Shown here piece by piece: positions 37,958-50,100 of a stretch of 64,000 nucleotides of DNA. The translations under genes were made by a program, and so were the position numbers. Each line of letters starts with the position of its first letter. Position 1 is the stretch's first letter. This stretch comes from Pseudomonas sp. MH9.2 (GTDB lineage: Bacteria; Pseudomonadota; Gammaproteobacteria; Pseudomonadales; Pseudomonadaceae): assembly GCF_034353875.1 (NCBI RefSeq), contig NZ_CP133784.1:2563501-2627500 (forward strand), read 5' to 3'. Below the pieces are notes generated by a model. That model was not told where the DNA came from. It did no database searches and saw only the letters and a program-made list of their open reading frames with translations.

Positions 37958-38370
37958 CACATCACCGTCCGTTTAACAAAGGAGGTGGCGAGTGGCAGCT
38001 TCGCAGCAGCCAGGGCGAAAGCCTCACGCGCCAGCTCTTCAGTAACACCCTCGATTTCATACAGGACTTTGCCTGGCTGAATCTGGGCAACCCAGTACTC
38101 AACGTTACCCTTACCTTTACCCATCCGAACTTCGAGTGGCTTTTTGGTTACAGGTTTGTCCGGGAATACACGGATCCAGATTTTGCCGCCACGTTTAACG
38201 TGACGGGTCAGTGCACGACGCGCTGACTCAATCTGACGAGCGGTGAGACGACCACGAGCAACAGACTTCAGCGCATATTCGCCGAAGCTGACTTTGCTAC
38301 CGCGCTGAGCCAAGCCACGGTTGTGGCCTGTCATCTGCTTGCGGAACTTCGTACGCTTTGGTTGCAACAT
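37957..38370 (-). CDS. rplP: 50S ribosomal protein L16
   Basis: A 137-residue protein near the A-site tRNA. It starts [19 protein letters not shown] and carries [20 protein letters not shown]. It follows rpsC after 12 bp and overlaps rpmC by 1 bp. Confidence 0.98.
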
Positions 38371-38382
38371 TTGGCGTACCCC

Positions 38383-39069
38383 TTACTTAGCAGCTTTTTT
38401 ACGAGGCGCTGGTGCTTGTGGTTTCAGCTCTTCTTGGCGACCACCAATTACTTCGCCTTTGAAGATCCAAACCTTTACACCGATCACACCATAAGTGGTG
38501 TGAGCTTCGTAGTTGGCATAGTCGATGTCAGCACGCAGGGTGTGCAGTGGCACACGACCCTCGCGATACCATTCAGTACGTGCGATTTCAGCACCGCCGA
38601 GACGACCGCTCACTTGGATTTTGATGCCTTTGGCACCAATGCGCATGGCGTTCTGAACAGCGCGCTTCATAGCGCGACGGAACATTACGCGACGCTCCAG
38701 CTGCTGAGCTACGCTCTGCGCAACCAGCATACCGTCAAGCTCCGGCTTGCGGATCTCTTCGATATTGATGTGCACAGGCACACCCATTTGCTTGGTCAGG
38801 TCCTGACGCAGTTTCTCAACATCTTCACCTTTCTTGCCGATCACGATGCCGGGACGAGCGGTGTGGATGGTGATACGTGCAGTCTGAGCCGGACGATGGA
38901 TATCGATACGGCTTACGGACGCGCTTTTTAGTTTGTCTTGGAGATACTCGCGCACCTTCAGATCAGCGAACAAATAGTCCGCATAAGTCCGACCGTCTGC
39001 GTACCAGACGGAGGTGTGCTCCTTGACGATTCCCAGGCGAATGCCAATGGGATGTACTTTCTGACCCAT
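38383..39069 (-). CDS. rpsC: 30S ribosomal protein S3
   Basis: A 228-residue mRNA-entry protein. It starts [20 protein letters not shown] and holds the KH domain with the GxxG loop ([15 protein letters not shown]). It has a Lys/Ala/Pro-rich tail ([11 protein letters not shown]). The longer upstream frame is not conserved. It is 13 bp from rplV. Confidence 0.98.
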
Positions 39070-39082
39070 CTCTTCGACTCCG

Positions 39083-39415
39083 TTACTTGTCAGCAACCTT
39101 GACAGTGATATGGCAAGACCGCTTGACGATGCGATCAGCGCGGCCTTTGGCACGCGGCATGATTCGCTTCAGCGAACGCCCTTCGTTGACGAAAACGGTG
39201 GAGACCTTAAGGTCATCAACGTCTGCGCCTTCGTTATGCTCGGCGTTGGCTACGGCCGACTCCAGCACTTTCTTCAGGATCTCGGCGGCTTTCTTACTGC
39301 TGAAAGCCAACAGGTTGAGCGCTTCGCCCACCTTCTTCCCGCGGATCTGGTCGGCGACCAAGCGGGCTTTCTGGGCGGAGATTCGAGCGCCCGACAACTT
39401 AGCGGCTACTTCCAT
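39083..39415 (-). CDS. rplV: 50S ribosomal protein L22
   Basis: A 110-residue protein whose beta hairpin lines the exit tunnel. It starts [20 protein letters not shown] and ends with [20 protein letters not shown]. No deletion is seen in the hairpin loop that gives macrolide resistance elsewhere. Confidence 0.98.
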
Positions 39416-39428
39416 CGTTCCTTACCCC

Positions 39429-39704
39429 TTAACGCTTGGCTTTCTTGTCTGCCACGTGCCCACGATAAGTGCGGGTACCGGCAAACTCGCCTAGTTTATG
39501 GCCGACCATGTCTTCGTTCACAAGAACTGGGACATGTTGACGACCGTTATGCACAGCAATGGTCAAACCGACCATTTGCGGCAGAATCATAGAACGGCGC
39601 GACCAGGTCTTAACTGGTTTGCGATCATTCTTTTCCGCCGCCACTTCGATCTTCTTCAGTAGGTGAAGATCGATAAAAGGACCTTTTTTCAGAGAACGTG
39701 GCAC
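39429..39704 (-). CDS. rpsS: 30S ribosomal protein S19
   Basis: A 91-residue head protein. It starts [20 protein letters not shown] and contains [18 protein letters not shown]. It is 16 bp after rplB and 13 bp before rplV. Confidence 0.98.
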   Translation of the reverse strand: MPRSLKKGPFIDLHLLKKIEVAAEKNDRKPVKTWSRRSMILPQMVGLTIAVHNGRQHVPVLVNEDMVGHKLGEFAGTRTYRGHVADKKAKR

Positions 39705-39720
39705 TGTCGTATCCCTCTAT

Positions 39721-40545
39721 TTACTTGCGACGACGGACGATCATTTTGTCGGTACGCTTATTACCACGAGTCTTCGCGCCCTTAGTCGGGAAGCCCCACG
39801 GCGATACCGGATGACGACCACCAGAGGTACGACCTTCACCACCACCATGTGGGTGGTCAACCGGGTTCATGGCAACACCACGAACGGTTGGGCGAACGCC
39901 ACGCCAGCGTTTGGCACCAGCTTTACCCAGCGAACGCAGGCTGTGCTCGGAGTTCGAGACTTCGCCAAGCGTTGCACGGCATTCAGCCAATACTTTACGC
40001 ATTTCACCAGAGCGCAGACGCAGGGTCACGTAGACACCATCACGCGCTACCAGCTGAGCAGAAGCACCAGCGGAACGAGCGATTTGCGCGCCTTTACCCG
40101 GCTTCAACTCGATGCCGTGTACGGTGCTACCCACTGGAATGTTGCGCAACTGAAGAGCGTTGCCCGGCTTGATCGGTGCCAAGGCACCTGCGATCAGCTG
40201 GTCGCCAGCACTAATGCCTTTAGGGGCAATAATGTAGCGGCGCTCGCCATCTGCGTACAACAGCAGGGCGATGTGAGCAGTACGGTTTGGATCGTATTCG
40301 ATACGCTCAACGGTGGCACTGATGCCATCTTTGTCGTTACGACGGAAATCGACCAAACGATAATGCTGCTTATGACCACCACCGATGTGACGAGTGGTAA
40401 TACGGCCATTGTTGTTACGACCACCAGTCTTCGATTTCTTCTCGAGCAGCGGTGCGTGAGGAGCGCCTTTATGCAGCTCCTGGTTGACCACCTTGACCAC
40501 AAAACGGCGGCCAGGGGAAGTCGGTTTGCATTTAACGATTGCCAT
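39721..40545 (-). CDS. rplB: 50S ribosomal protein L2
   Basis: A 274-residue core protein needed for subunit joining and peptidyl transfer. It starts [20 protein letters not shown]. The essential histidine region reads [20 protein letters not shown], followed by a basic tail ([12 protein letters not shown]). Confidence 0.98.
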   Translation of the reverse strand: MAIVKCKPTSPGRRFVVKVVNQELHKGAPHAPLLEKKSKTGGRNNNGRITTRHIGGGHKQHYRLVDFRRNDKDGISATVERIEYDPNRTAHIALLLYADGERRYIIAPKGISAGDQLIAGALAPIKPGNALQLRNIPVGSTVHGIELKPGKGAQIARSAGASAQLVARDGVYVTLRLRSGEMRKVLAECRATLGEVSNSEHSLRSLGKAGAKRWRGVRPTVRGVAMNPVDHPHGGGEGRTSGGRHPVSPWGFPTKGAKTRGNKRTDKMIVRRRK

Positions 40546-40559
40546 GATGCACCCCTTCC

Positions 40560-40859
40560 TTACTCAGCACTGCTGCTGAAATCGAGATCTTGGCCCGGTT
40601 GAAGGGAAATAATCGCCTTCTTCCAGTCATTACGCTTGCCCAGACCGCGAGCAGTACGTTTGCTCTTACCCAGAACATTCAGGGTAGTAACACGCTCTAC
40701 TTTCACGCTGAACAGGCTTTCGACGGCCTTCTTGATTTCCAGCTTGGTTGCGTCAGTAGCAACCTTGAAAACGAACTGGCCTTTCTTGTCAGCCAGAACC
40801 GTAGCCTTCTCGGAAACGTGCGGGCCGAGTAGAACTTTAAATACGCGTTCCTGGTTCAT
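40560..40859 (-). CDS. rplW: 50S ribosomal protein L23
   Basis: A 99-residue protein at the tunnel exit that docks trigger factor and SRP. It has [21 protein letters not shown] and the extended loop [20 protein letters not shown]. Its start overlaps the rplD stop by 4 bp. Confidence 0.98.
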   Translation of the reverse strand: MNQERVFKVLLGPHVSEKATVLADKKGQFVFKVATDATKLEIKKAVESLFSVKVERVTTLNVLGKSKRTARGLGKRNDWKKAIISLQPGQDLDFSSSAE

Positions 40860-41458
40860 CCCAGCAGCTCCTCGAATTTCTTCACGGCCGACACGGTGAT
40901 CAACACCTTGTCGTATGCGATCAGACTAACTGGATCGGAACCCTGTACGTCACGAACATCAACGTGCGGCAGGTTACGAGCAGCCAGGTACAGGTTCTGA
41001 TCAACAGCATCAGACACGATCAAGACATCAGTCAGACCCATGCCATTCAGCTTGTTCAGCAGGTCTTTGGTTTTCGGCGCTTCAACTACGAAGTCCTGAA
41101 CCACGACCAGACGATCAGTACGTACCAGCTCAGCAAGGATGGAGCGCAATGCTGCGCGATACATCTTCTTGTTGAGTTTCTGGGAGTGATCCTGAGGACG
41201 AGCAGCAAAAGTGGTACCGCCGCCACGCCAGATTGGGCTACGGATAGTACCGGCACGAGCACGACCAGTACCTTTCTGACGCCATGGGCGCTTACCGCCA
41301 CCGGAAACGTCTGAACGGGTCTTCTGGGCCTTGCTACCTTGACGGCCGCCGGCCATGTAGGCCACGACTGCTTGGTGAACCAGCGTCTCGTTGAACTCGC
41401 CGCCGAACGTCAGTTCGGAAACTTCGATCGCCTGAGCGTCATTTACATTTAATTGCAT
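40856..41458 (-). CDS. rplD: 50S ribosomal protein L4
   Basis: A 200-residue protein with a tunnel-lining loop ([37 protein letters not shown]). In E. coli it also represses the S10 operon through the leader. The start of rplW overlaps its stop. Confidence 0.98.
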   Translation of the reverse strand: MQLNVNDAQAIEVSELTFGGEFNETLVHQAVVAYMAGGRQGSKAQKTRSDVSGGGKRPWRQKGTGRARAGTIRSPIWRGGGTTFAARPQDHSQKLNKKMYRAALRSILAELVRTDRLVVVQDFVVEAPKTKDLLNKLNGMGLTDVLIVSDAVDQNLYLAARNLPHVDVRDVQGSDPVSLIAYDKVLITVSAVKKFEELLG

Positions 41459-41470
41459 GTCAGCTTCCCC

Positions 41471-42106
41471 TTAACCGCGAGCCTTGGCTGCCGGACGTAC
41501 AACCAGGTTGCCGCCAGTAGCGCCAGGAACAGCACCCTTGACCAACAACAGATTGCGTTCAGCGTCCACGCGCACCACTTCCAGGGACTGCACGGTCACG
41601 CGCTCAGCGCCCATATGACCGGACATTTTTTTGCCCTTGAATACACGACCAGGAGTCTGGCACTGGCCGATTGAGCCCGGGACGCGGTGGGATACGGAGT
41701 TGCCGTGAGTATTGTCTTGGCCACGGAAATTGTGGCGTTTGATCGTACCCTGGAAACCTTTACCTTTGGACTGACCGGTCACATCGACCATCTGACCAGC
41801 GGCGAAGATTTCTGCATTGATTACGTCGCCAGCCTGGTAGTCGCCTTCTTCAAGACGAAACTCCCAAACACCGCGACCAGCAGCAACGTTCGCTTTTGCG
41901 AAGTGACCTGCTTGAGCAGCAGTCACACGCGAAGCACGACGCACACCGACAGTGACTTGCACTGCACGATAGCCATCAGTTTCTTCGGTTTTGAACTGGG
42001 TGACGCGATTCGGCTCGATCTCAATGACCGTAACCGGAATGGAGACACCTTCTTCGGTGAAAATACGGGTCATACCGCATTTACGACCGACTACACCAAT
42101 AGTCAT
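41471..42106 (-). CDS. rplC: 50S ribosomal protein L3
   Basis: A 211-residue early assembly protein. It starts [20 protein letters not shown] and contains [19 protein letters not shown], the loop reaching the peptidyl transferase centre. I use ATG 42106; the frame continues 11 codons upstream without conservation. An 81-bp gap separates it from rpsJ. Confidence 0.98.
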   Translation of the reverse strand: MTIGVVGRKCGMTRIFTEEGVSIPVTVIEIEPNRVTQFKTEETDGYRAVQVTVGVRRASRVTAAQAGHFAKANVAAGRGVWEFRLEEGDYQAGDVINAEIFAAGQMVDVTGQSKGKGFQGTIKRHNFRGQDNTHGNSVSHRVPGSIGQCQTPGRVFKGKKMSGHMGAERVTVQSLEVVRVDAERNLLLVKGAVPGATGGNLVVRPAAKARG

Positions 42107-42187
42107 GTTGTAAACCTCATGAGTGTACGGGGCTTTCACCCGCTATGGCCGCCCATTTCAGAGCGTTACACGACTAAGACCCGAGTC

Positions 42188-42499
42188 TTAGCCGAGGCTG
42201 ATCTGTACTTCCACACCGGCCGCAAGATCAAGCTTCATAAGTGCGTCAACGGTTTTATCCGTTGGCTGGACGATGTCCAGAACGCGCTTGTGAGTACGGA
42301 TCTCATACTGGTCGCGCGCGTCTTTGTTGACGTGCGGAGAAACCAGAACAGTGAACCGCTCTTTACGGGTAGGAAGTGGAATCGGACCACGCACCTGTGC
42401 ACCAGTACGTTTCGCGGTTTCCACGATTTCCTGGGTGGATTGGTCGATCAGACGATGGTCAAAAGCCTTCAACCTGATACGGATTTGCTGATTTTGCAT
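42188..42499 (-). CDS. rpsJ: 30S ribosomal protein S10
   Basis: A 103-residue protein of the small-subunit head that also works with NusB in antitermination. It starts [20 protein letters not shown] and contains [20 protein letters not shown]. It is the first gene of the S10 operon, with a consensus promoter about 60-90 bp upstream. Confidence 0.98.
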
Positions 42500-42562
42500 T
42501 GGATTTCAGACTCCCAGCTGCTATTCCCACCGGACGCAATACGCCCGTTAAAAGGAGGCGCA

Positions 42563-42591
42563 ATTCTATAGACGGCCCAACCTAGTGTCAA
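42563..42591 (-). promoter_or_regulatory. Consensus promoter of the S10 operon
   Basis: On the minus strand TTGACA (plus 42586-42591) and TAGAAT (42563-42568) are separated by exactly 17 bp, between the tuf terminator and rpsJ. The predicted transcript start near 42556 gives a leader of only about 57 nt. Confidence 0.8.
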
Positions 42592-42603
42592 CCCAATAAA
42601 AAA

Positions 42604-42621
42604 GCCCCCGCAAGCGGGGGC
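42604..42621 (-). terminator. Terminator after the first tuf copy
   Basis: GCCCCCGC/GCGGGGGC with a 2-nt centre is followed on the minus strand by TTTTTTATT. It lies about 18 bp past the tuf stop and ends the str operon just before the S10 promoter. Confidence 0.92.
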
Positions 42622-42639
42622 CCTTTTATCAATCAACGC

Positions 42640-43833
42640 TTACGCGAGGATCTTGGCTACTACGCCAGCGCCGACGGTACGACCGCCTTCACGAATGGCG
42701 AAACGCAGACCTTCTTCCATCGCGATGGTTTTGATCAGGGTAACAGTCATTTGAATGTTATCACCTGGCATTACCATTTCAACGCCTTCTGGCAATTCGC
42801 AGTTACCGGTCACGTCAGTTGTACGGAAGTAGAACTGTGGACGGTAGCCTTTGAAGAACGGAGTATGACGGCCGCCTTCTTCTTTGCTCAGAACGTAAAC
42901 TTCTGCGGTGAACGTGGTGTGCGGCTTAACCGAACCCGGCTTGACCAGAACCTGGCCACGCTCAACGTCTTCACGCTTGGTACCGCGCAACAGCACGCCG
43001 CAGTTCTCGCCAGCACGACCTTCGTCGAGCAGCTTACGGAACATTTCAACGCCGGTGCAGGTAGTGGTGACGGTGTCACGCAGACCAACGATCTCGATCG
43101 ATTCCTGGATCTTGATGATCCCACGCTCGATACGACCTGTTACCACGGTGCCACGACCAGAGATCGAGAACACGTCTTCGATTGGCATCAGGAACGGCTT
43201 GTCGATCGCACGCACTGGATCTGGGATGTAGCTGTCCAGAGTCTCAAGCAGCTTAAGAACCGAAGTGGTACCCATTTCGTTATCGTCCAGACCTTCCAGC
43301 GCCATACGCGCGGAACCGATAATGATTGGAGTATCGTCACCCGGGAAGTCGTAAGTGCTCAGCAGATCGCGCACTTCCATCTCAACCAGTTCCAACAGCT
43401 CAGCGTCGTCTACCAAGTCAGCCTTGTTCAGGTAAACAACGATGTACGGAACACCTACCTGACGGGACAACAGGATGTGCTCGCGAGTCTGAGGCATAGG
43501 ACCATCAGCTGCCGAGCAAACCAGGATAGCGCCGTCCATCTGCGCAGCACCGGTGATCATGTTCTTCACATAGTCAGCGTGACCTGGGCAGTCAACGTGA
43601 GCGTAGTGACGGATCTTGGTGTGGTATTCAACGTGAGCAGTGTTGATGGTGATACCACGAGCCTTTTCTTCCGGCGCGCTATCGATGCTGCCGAAATCAG
43701 CTGCTTTACCACCAAACGCTTCTGCAGCCACTCGAGTCAGAGCAGCAGTCAGAGTGGTTTTGCCATGGTCAACGTGACCAATGGTGCCAACGTTGACGTG
43801 CGGGAGGGTACGTTCAAATTTTTCTTTAGCCAC
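42640..43833 (-). CDS. tuf: Elongation factor Tu (str-operon copy)
   Basis: A 397-residue GTPase that delivers aminoacyl-tRNA. G1 is GHVDHGKT (19-26), G3 is DCPGH, and G4 is NKAD. The G2 segment [12 protein letters not shown] is present. It lies 31 bp after fusA and is followed by a strong terminator. It differs from the second tuf product (59196-60389) at about 60 of 397 positions by eye, unusually many for EF-Tu duplicates. The differences are spread over all three domains, with the GTP-binding motifs identical. Confidence 0.98.
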   Translation of the reverse strand: MAKEKFERTLPHVNVGTIGHVDHGKTTLTAALTRVAAEAFGGKAADFGSIDSAPEEKARGITINTAHVEYHTKIRHYAHVDCPGHADYVKNMITGAAQMDGAILVCSAADGPMPQTREHILLSRQVGVPYIVVYLNKADLVDDAELLELVEMEVRDLLSTYDFPGDDTPIIIGSARMALEGLDDNEMGTTSVLKLLETLDSYIPDPVRAIDKPFLMPIEDVFSISGRGTVVTGRIERGIIKIQESIEIVGLRDTVTTTCTGVEMFRKLLDEGRAGENCGVLLRGTKREDVERGQVLVKPGSVKPHTTFTAEVYVLSKEEGGRHTPFFKGYRPQFYFRTTDVTGNCELPEGVEMVMPGDNIQMTVTLIKTIAMEEGLRFAIREGGRTVGAGVVAKILA

Positions 43834-43864
43834 GACAATTAACTCCTAGCCTAAAGGGGCTGAA

Positions 43865-45967
43865 TCAGCCTTGTTTTTTAGTGACAGCTTCGACGATATG
43901 CGCCGGAGCTACATCGTATTTTTTGAATTCCATAGAGTAGCTCGCGCGACCCTGAGACATGGAACGGACGTCGGTCGCATAACCGAACATCTCACCCAAC
44001 GGAACCTCGGCGCGAATCACTTTGCCGGAAACCGTATCTTCCATACCCAAGATCATGCCGCGACGACGATTCAAGTCGCCCATCACGTCACCCATATAGT
44101 CCTCAGGTGTAACAACCTCTACAGCCATGACCGGCTCAAGCAGAACACCACCACCTTTAGTGGCCAACTGCTTGGTCGCCATGGAAGCAGCCACCTTAAA
44201 CGCCATCTCGTTGGAGTCGACGTCATGGTAAGAACCATCGAACACAGTAGCCTTCAGGCCGATCAGCGGATAGCCGGCAACAACGCCGTTCTTCATCTGC
44301 TCTTCGATACCCTTCTGGATAGCCGGGATGAATTCCTTAGGAACCACACCACCCACTACTTCGTTCACGAATTGCAGACCTTCCTGACCTTCGTCAGCAG
44401 GAGCAAAACGAATCCAGCAGTGGCCGAACTGACCACGACCGCCGGACTGGCGAACGAACTTGCCTTCGATCTCACAGGCCTTCGTGATTTTTTCACGATA
44501 GGAAACCTGTGGCTTACCGATGTTGGCTTCGACGTTGAACTCACGGCGCATCCGGTCTACCAGGATGTCCAGGTGCAACTCGCCCATGCCAGAGATGATC
44601 GTTTGACCAGTCTCTTCATCAGTTTTGACGCGGAAAGATGGATCTTCCTGAGCAAGTTTGCCCAGAGCGATACCCATTTTTTCCTGGTCATCCTTAGTCT
44701 TTGGCTCAACGGCAACCGAAATAACGGGTTCCGGGAAGTCCATACGAACGAGGATGATCGGCTTGTCGCTCGAGCAAAGGGTGTCACCGGTGGTGACGTC
44801 CTTCATACCAATCAAGGCCGCGATGTCACCAGCGCGTACTTCCTTGATCTCTTCACGAGTGTTCGCATGCATTTGCACCATACGACCAACGCGCTCTTTC
44901 TTGCCCTTGACCGAGTTGATCACGCCGTCGCCGGAGCTCAACACGCCCGAGTAAACGCGCACGAAAGTCAGAGTACCCACGAATGGGTCGGTAGCAATTT
45001 TGAAAGCCAGAGCCGAGAACGGTTCGTCGTCGTTTGCATGACGTTCCATAGCGACTTCTTCGTCATCCGGGTCAGAACCCTTGATGGCTGGAATGTCAGC
45101 TGGAGCCGGCAGGAAATCGATAACGGCGTCTAGAACCAGGGGAACGCCCTTGTTCTTGAACGAAGAACCGCAGACAGCAAGAACGATCTCACCAGCGATA
45201 GTACGCTGACGCAGAGCAGACTTGATCTCTTCGATGGTGAGCTCTTCACCTTCGAGGTACTTGTTCATCAACTCTTCAGTGGCTTCGGCCGCAGCCTCTA
45301 CCATGTTGCCGCGCCACTCTTCAGCCAGCTCAAGCATGTCCGCCGGAATTGCTTCGCGGCGTGGAGCCATGCCCTTGTCAGCATCATCCCAGTAGACCGC
45401 TTCCATGTTGATCAGATCGATCTGACCCTGGAAGTTATCTTCAGCGCCAATAGCGAGCTGAATAGGGACTGGAGTGTGACCCAGGCGCTGCTTGATCTGA
45501 GCGACAACGCGCAGGAAGTTAGCACCCGCACGGTCCATCTTGTTTACGTAAACAAGACGCGGAACACCGTATTTGTTGGCTTGACGCCATACGGTTTCCG
45601 ACTGAGGCTCAACACCCGAAGTGCCACAGAACACAACGACAGCGCCATCAAGTACGCGCAGCGAACGCTCTACTTCAATAGTGAAGTCAACGTGGCCAGG
45701 GGTGTCGATGATGTTGAAGCGATACTTGTCGAACTGCTTGGCAGAACCCGACCAGAAGGCCGTGGTTGCAGCGGAGGTGATAGTGATACCACGCTCCTGC
45801 TCCTGCACCATCCAGTCCATGGTCGCGGCGCCATCATGCACCTCGCCCATTTTGTGGTTTACGCCAGTGTAAAAAAGGACGCGCTCGGTGGTGGTGGTTT
45901 TACCAGCATCCACGTGAGCTACGATACCAATGTTACGGTAGCGGTTAATCGGAGTAGTACGAGCCAT
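43865..45967 (-). CDS. fusA: Elongation factor G
   Basis: A 700-residue translocase GTPase. G1 is [14 protein letters not shown]3 is DTPGHVDF, and G4 is [10 protein letters not shown]. Domain IV contains the [13 protein letters not shown] and [13 protein letters not shown] motifs. It lies 30 bp after rpsG. An in-phase open frame on the other strand is a codon-bias by-product. Confidence 0.98.
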   Translation of the reverse strand: MARTTPINRYRNIGIVAHVDAGKTTTTERVLFYTGVNHKMGEVHDGAATMDWMVQEQERGITITSAATTAFWSGSAKQFDKYRFNIIDTPGHVDFTIEVERSLRVLDGAVVVFCGTSGVEPQSETVWRQANKYGVPRLVYVNKMDRAGANFLRVVAQIKQRLGHTPVPIQLAIGAEDNFQGQIDLINMEAVYWDDADKGMAPRREAIPADMLELAEEWRGNMVEAAAEATEELMNKYLEGEELTIEEIKSALRQRTIAGEIVLAVCGSSFKNKGVPLVLDAVIDFLPAPADIPAIKGSDPDDEEVAMERHANDDEPFSALAFKIATDPFVGTLTFVRVYSGVLSSGDGVINSVKGKKERVGRMVQMHANTREEIKEVRAGDIAALIGMKDVTTGDTLCSSDKPIILVRMDFPEPVISVAVEPKTKDDQEKMGIALGKLAQEDPSFRVKTDEETGQTIISGMGELHLDILVDRMRREFNVEANIGKPQVSYREKITKACEIEGKFVRQSGGRGQFGHCWIRFAPADEGQEGLQFVNEVVGGVVPKEFIPAIQKGIEEQMKNGVVAGYPLIGLKATVFDGSYHDVDSNEMAFKVAASMATKQLATKGGGVLLEPVMAVEVVTPEDYMGDVMGDLNRRRGMILGMEDTVSGKVIRAEVPLGEMFGYATDVRSMSQGRASYSMEFKKYDVAPAHIVEAVTKKQG

Positions 45968-45997
45968 AAAGCCCTCGCAAAATTAGTGATGCCGAAA

Positions 45998-46489
<492 letters not shown>

Positions 46490-46592
46490 TCAGGTTAGCT
46501 CGGGACCACAGCGCTCTTGCGAGGTGCGCCCGACCTTACTCTTATCGACTCAGAAAAATAGAAATCTGCAATTTATCGCAAAAAACGGCCGA

Positions 46593-46964
46593 TTACTTCG
46601 GACGTTTGGTACCGTATTTCGAACGACCTTGGTTACGACCTTTAACGCCGGAAGTATCCAGGGAGCCGCGAACGGTGTGGTAACGAACACCTGGCAAGTC
46701 TTTTACACGACCGCCACGAATCAGTACGACGCTGTGCTCTTGCAGGTTGTGACCTTCACCACCGATGTACGAGGAAACCTCGAAACCGTTGGTCAGGCGC
46801 ACACGGCATACTTTACGCAGTGCCGAGTTTGGTTTTTTCGGCGTAGTTGTATACACACGGGTGCATACGCCACGACGTTGCGGGCAGTTCTGCAGCGCAG
46901 GTACGTCGGATTTCTCGACGATACGCTTACGCGGCTGACGTACCAGCTGGTTGATAGTTGCCAT
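46593..46964 (-). CDS. rpsL: 30S ribosomal protein S12
   Basis: A 123-residue decoding-centre protein. It starts [20 protein letters not shown]. The streptomycin-related residues are wild type ([10 protein letters not shown] and [11 protein letters not shown]). It is the first gene of the str operon. Confidence 0.98.
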
Positions 46965-47018
46965 CTACTAGCTCCACTGTTGTCTTGCGACGCTATTGTC
47001 TTACAAGAAAAGCAAAAT

Positions 47019-47038
47019 GGCAGGACACGAGTCCCGCC
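47019..47038 (-). promoter_or_regulatory. Terminator-like hairpin in the str-operon leader
   Basis: Read on the minus strand, GGCGGGAC/GTCCTGCC (one G-U pair) closes a 4-nt loop and is followed by ATTTTGCTTTTCTTG. It starts about 11 nt after the predicted transcript start and lies 55 bp before rpsL. It could attenuate the str operon or terminate rpoC read-through. Confidence 0.55.
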
Positions 47039-47055
47039 AAATTTAGGGGTACAAG

Positions 47056-47084
47056 AGTCTAAAGAGGATCCTGCCCCCAGTCAA
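47056..47084 (-). promoter_or_regulatory. Consensus promoter of the str operon
   Basis: On the minus strand TTGACT (plus 47079-47084) and TAGACT (47056-47061) are spaced by 17 bp, between rpoC and rpsL. Predicted start near 47049 gives a leader of about 85 nt. Confidence 0.75.
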
Positions 47085-47165
47085 GACAAAGCCCCAACCT
47101 CCCCGACCATGAAGACAACAGCATAACGCCATTGCCTTTTGGCCGGGAGGGCCAGGGCTTCAATC

Positions 47166-50100
47166 TTAATTACCGCTTGAGTTCAACGCTTCGGTCAGTG
47201 CAGCTTCGACTTCACTGGCGCTAACACGCAACGGTTTGTCTGCTTCACGGCGACGTTTGCGCTCGCTGTGATAAGCCAGACCGGTACCGGCCGGGATCAA
47301 ACGACCCACGACCACGTTTTCTTTCAGGCCGCGCAAGTAGTCGCGCTTGCCGGTTACAGCCGCTTCGGTCAGTACCCGCGTTGTCTCCTGGAAGGAGGCT
47401 GCGGAGATGAACGACTCGGTGGACAACGATGCCTTGGTGATACCCAGCAACACACGAGTGAACTTGGAAACGAATTTCTCGTCCGCGCTCAGGCGCTCGT
47501 TCTCGACCAGAACATGCGTCAACTCCATCTGGTCGCCCTTGATGAAGGTTGAATCGCCAGACTCGGCGATCTCAACTTTACGCAGCATCTGACGAAGAAT
47601 CGTTTCGATGTGCTTATCGTTGATTTTCACGCCTTGCAGACGATAAACGTCTTGGATCTCGTTAACGATGTACTTGGCCAGCGCACTCACACCCAGCAGA
47701 CGCAGGATATCGTGTGGATCACTCGGGCCGTCGGAGATGACTTCACCGCGGTTCACTTGCTCGCCTTCGAAGACGTTCAGGTGACGCCACTTTGGAATCA
47801 GCTCTTCGTACAAGTCGCTGCCATCGTTCGGGGTAATGACCAGACGGCGCTTGCCTTTGGTCTCTTTACCGAACGCGATGGTGCCGCTGACCTCAGCCAG
47901 AATGGAGGCTTCTTTCGGACGACGCGCTTCGAACAAGTCGGCAACACGCGGCAGACCACCGGTGATGTCACGGGTTTTCGAAGTCTCTTGCGGGATACGG
48001 GCGATAACATCACCGATCGCAACCTGCACACCATCCGCAACACCGACCAGGGCGTTAGCCGGCAGGAAGTACTGAGCCGGTACGTCGGTACCTGGCAGCA
48101 GCAGATCCTTGCCATCCACACCGACCATCTTAACGGCAGGACGGATGTCCTTACCGGCAGCTGGACGGTCTTTGGCGTCGAGTACTTCGATGTTGGTCAT
48201 ACCGGTCAATTCGTCTGTCTGACGCTTGATCGTGATGCCTTCTTCCATGCCCACGTAGGTCACGGTACCTTTCATCTCGGTGACGATTGGGTGAGTGTGC
48301 GGATCCCACTTGGCCACGATTGCGCCAGCGTCGACCTTGTCGCCTTCCTTCACCGAAATCACAGCACCGTACGGCAGCTTGTAACGCTCACGCTCACGAC
48401 CGTAGTCATCAGCAATAGCCAGTTCACCAGAACGAGACACTGCAACCAGGCAACCATCAACTCGCTCAACGTGCTTCAGGTTGTGCAGGCGGACAGTACC
48501 GCCATTCTTCACCTGAACGCTGTCAGCAGCAGAGGTCCGGCTTGCCGCACCACCGATGTGGAACGTACGCATGGTCAGCTGAGTACCCGGCTCACCGATC
48601 GACTGCGCAGCGATTACGCCGACAGCTTCACCGATGTTCACCTGATGCCCGCGAGCCAGGTCACGACCGTAGCACTTGGCGCAGATACCGAAACGAGTTT
48701 CGCAGCTGATTGGCGAACGTACGATCACTTCATCGATGCTGTTCAGCTCGATGAACTCAACCCACTTCTCGTCAACCAGGGTGCCTGCAGGAACGATGAC
48801 ATCATCGGTACCCGGCTTGAACACGTCACGGGCGATAACTCGACCCAGTACGCGCTCACCCAATGGCTCAACGACGTCGCCGCCTTCAATGTGCGGCGTC
48901 ATCAGCAGACCGTGCTCGGTACCGCAGTCGACTTCTGTAACCACCAGATCCTGAGCCACGTCTACCAGACGACGAGTCAGATAACCGGAGTTCGCAGTTT
49001 TCAACGCGGTATCCGCCAAACCTTTACGAGCACCGTGAGTGGAGATGAAGTACTGAAGTACGCTCAAACCTTCACGGAAGTTCGCAGTGATCGGCGTTTC
49101 GATGATCGAGCCATCCGGCTTGGCCATCAAGCCACGCATACCTGCGAGCTGACGAATCTGTGCAGCGGAACCCCGTGCGCCGGAGTCAGCCATCATGTAC
49201 ATCGAGTTGAAGGATTCCTGATCAACTTCGACGCCATGACGGTCGATGACTTTCTCTTTCGAGAGGTTCGACATCATCGCCTTGGAAACTTCGTCGTTGG
49301 CCTTGGACCAAAGGTCGATCACCTTGTTGTACTTCTCGCCCTGGGTTACCAGGCCTGAGGCGTACTGACTTTCGATCTCTTTAACTTCTTCGGTCGCAGC
49401 GTCGATGATGCGAGCTTTTTCATCAGGGATAACGAAGTCGTTAACACCAATGGAAACACCCGAAATAGTCGAGTAGGCAAAACCGGTATACATCAATTGG
49501 TCAGCGAAAATAACGGTCTCTTTCAAACCAACCACGCGGTAGCACTGGTTGATCAGTTTGGAGATCGCTTTTTTCTTCATCGGCTGGTTGACCACGTCGT
49601 ACGACAGGCCGGCCGGAACCACCTGGAACAACAGCGCACGGCCGACGGTTGTGTCGACGATACGGGTGTTCTTGACGCTGCCACCATCACGATCATTGAC
49701 GGTTTCGTGGATGCGGACTTTGACTTTGGCATGCAGCGCGGCTTCGCCGGCACGGAACACACGGTCAACTTCCTGCAGATCCGCGAACACACGACCTTCG
49801 CCCTTGGCGTTGATCGCTTCACGCGTCATGTAGTACAGACCCAATACAACGTCCTGCGACGGAACGATGATTGGCTCACCGTTGGCTGGCGACAGGATGT
49901 TGTTGGTCGACATCATCAGCGCACGCGCTTCGAGCTGGGCTTCCAGCGTCAGCGGTACGTGAACGGCCATTTGGTCGCCGTCGAAGTCGGCGTTGTACGC
50001 AGCACAGACCAACGGGTGAAGCTGAATAGCTTTACCTTCGATCAGAACCGGTTCAAACGCCTGGATACCCAGACGGTGAAGAGTCGGTGCACGGTTGAGG

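Noticed and set aside
43871..45133. A 420-codon plus-strand frame opposite fusA.
   Set aside because: Codon-aligned with fusA and open because of biased codon use.
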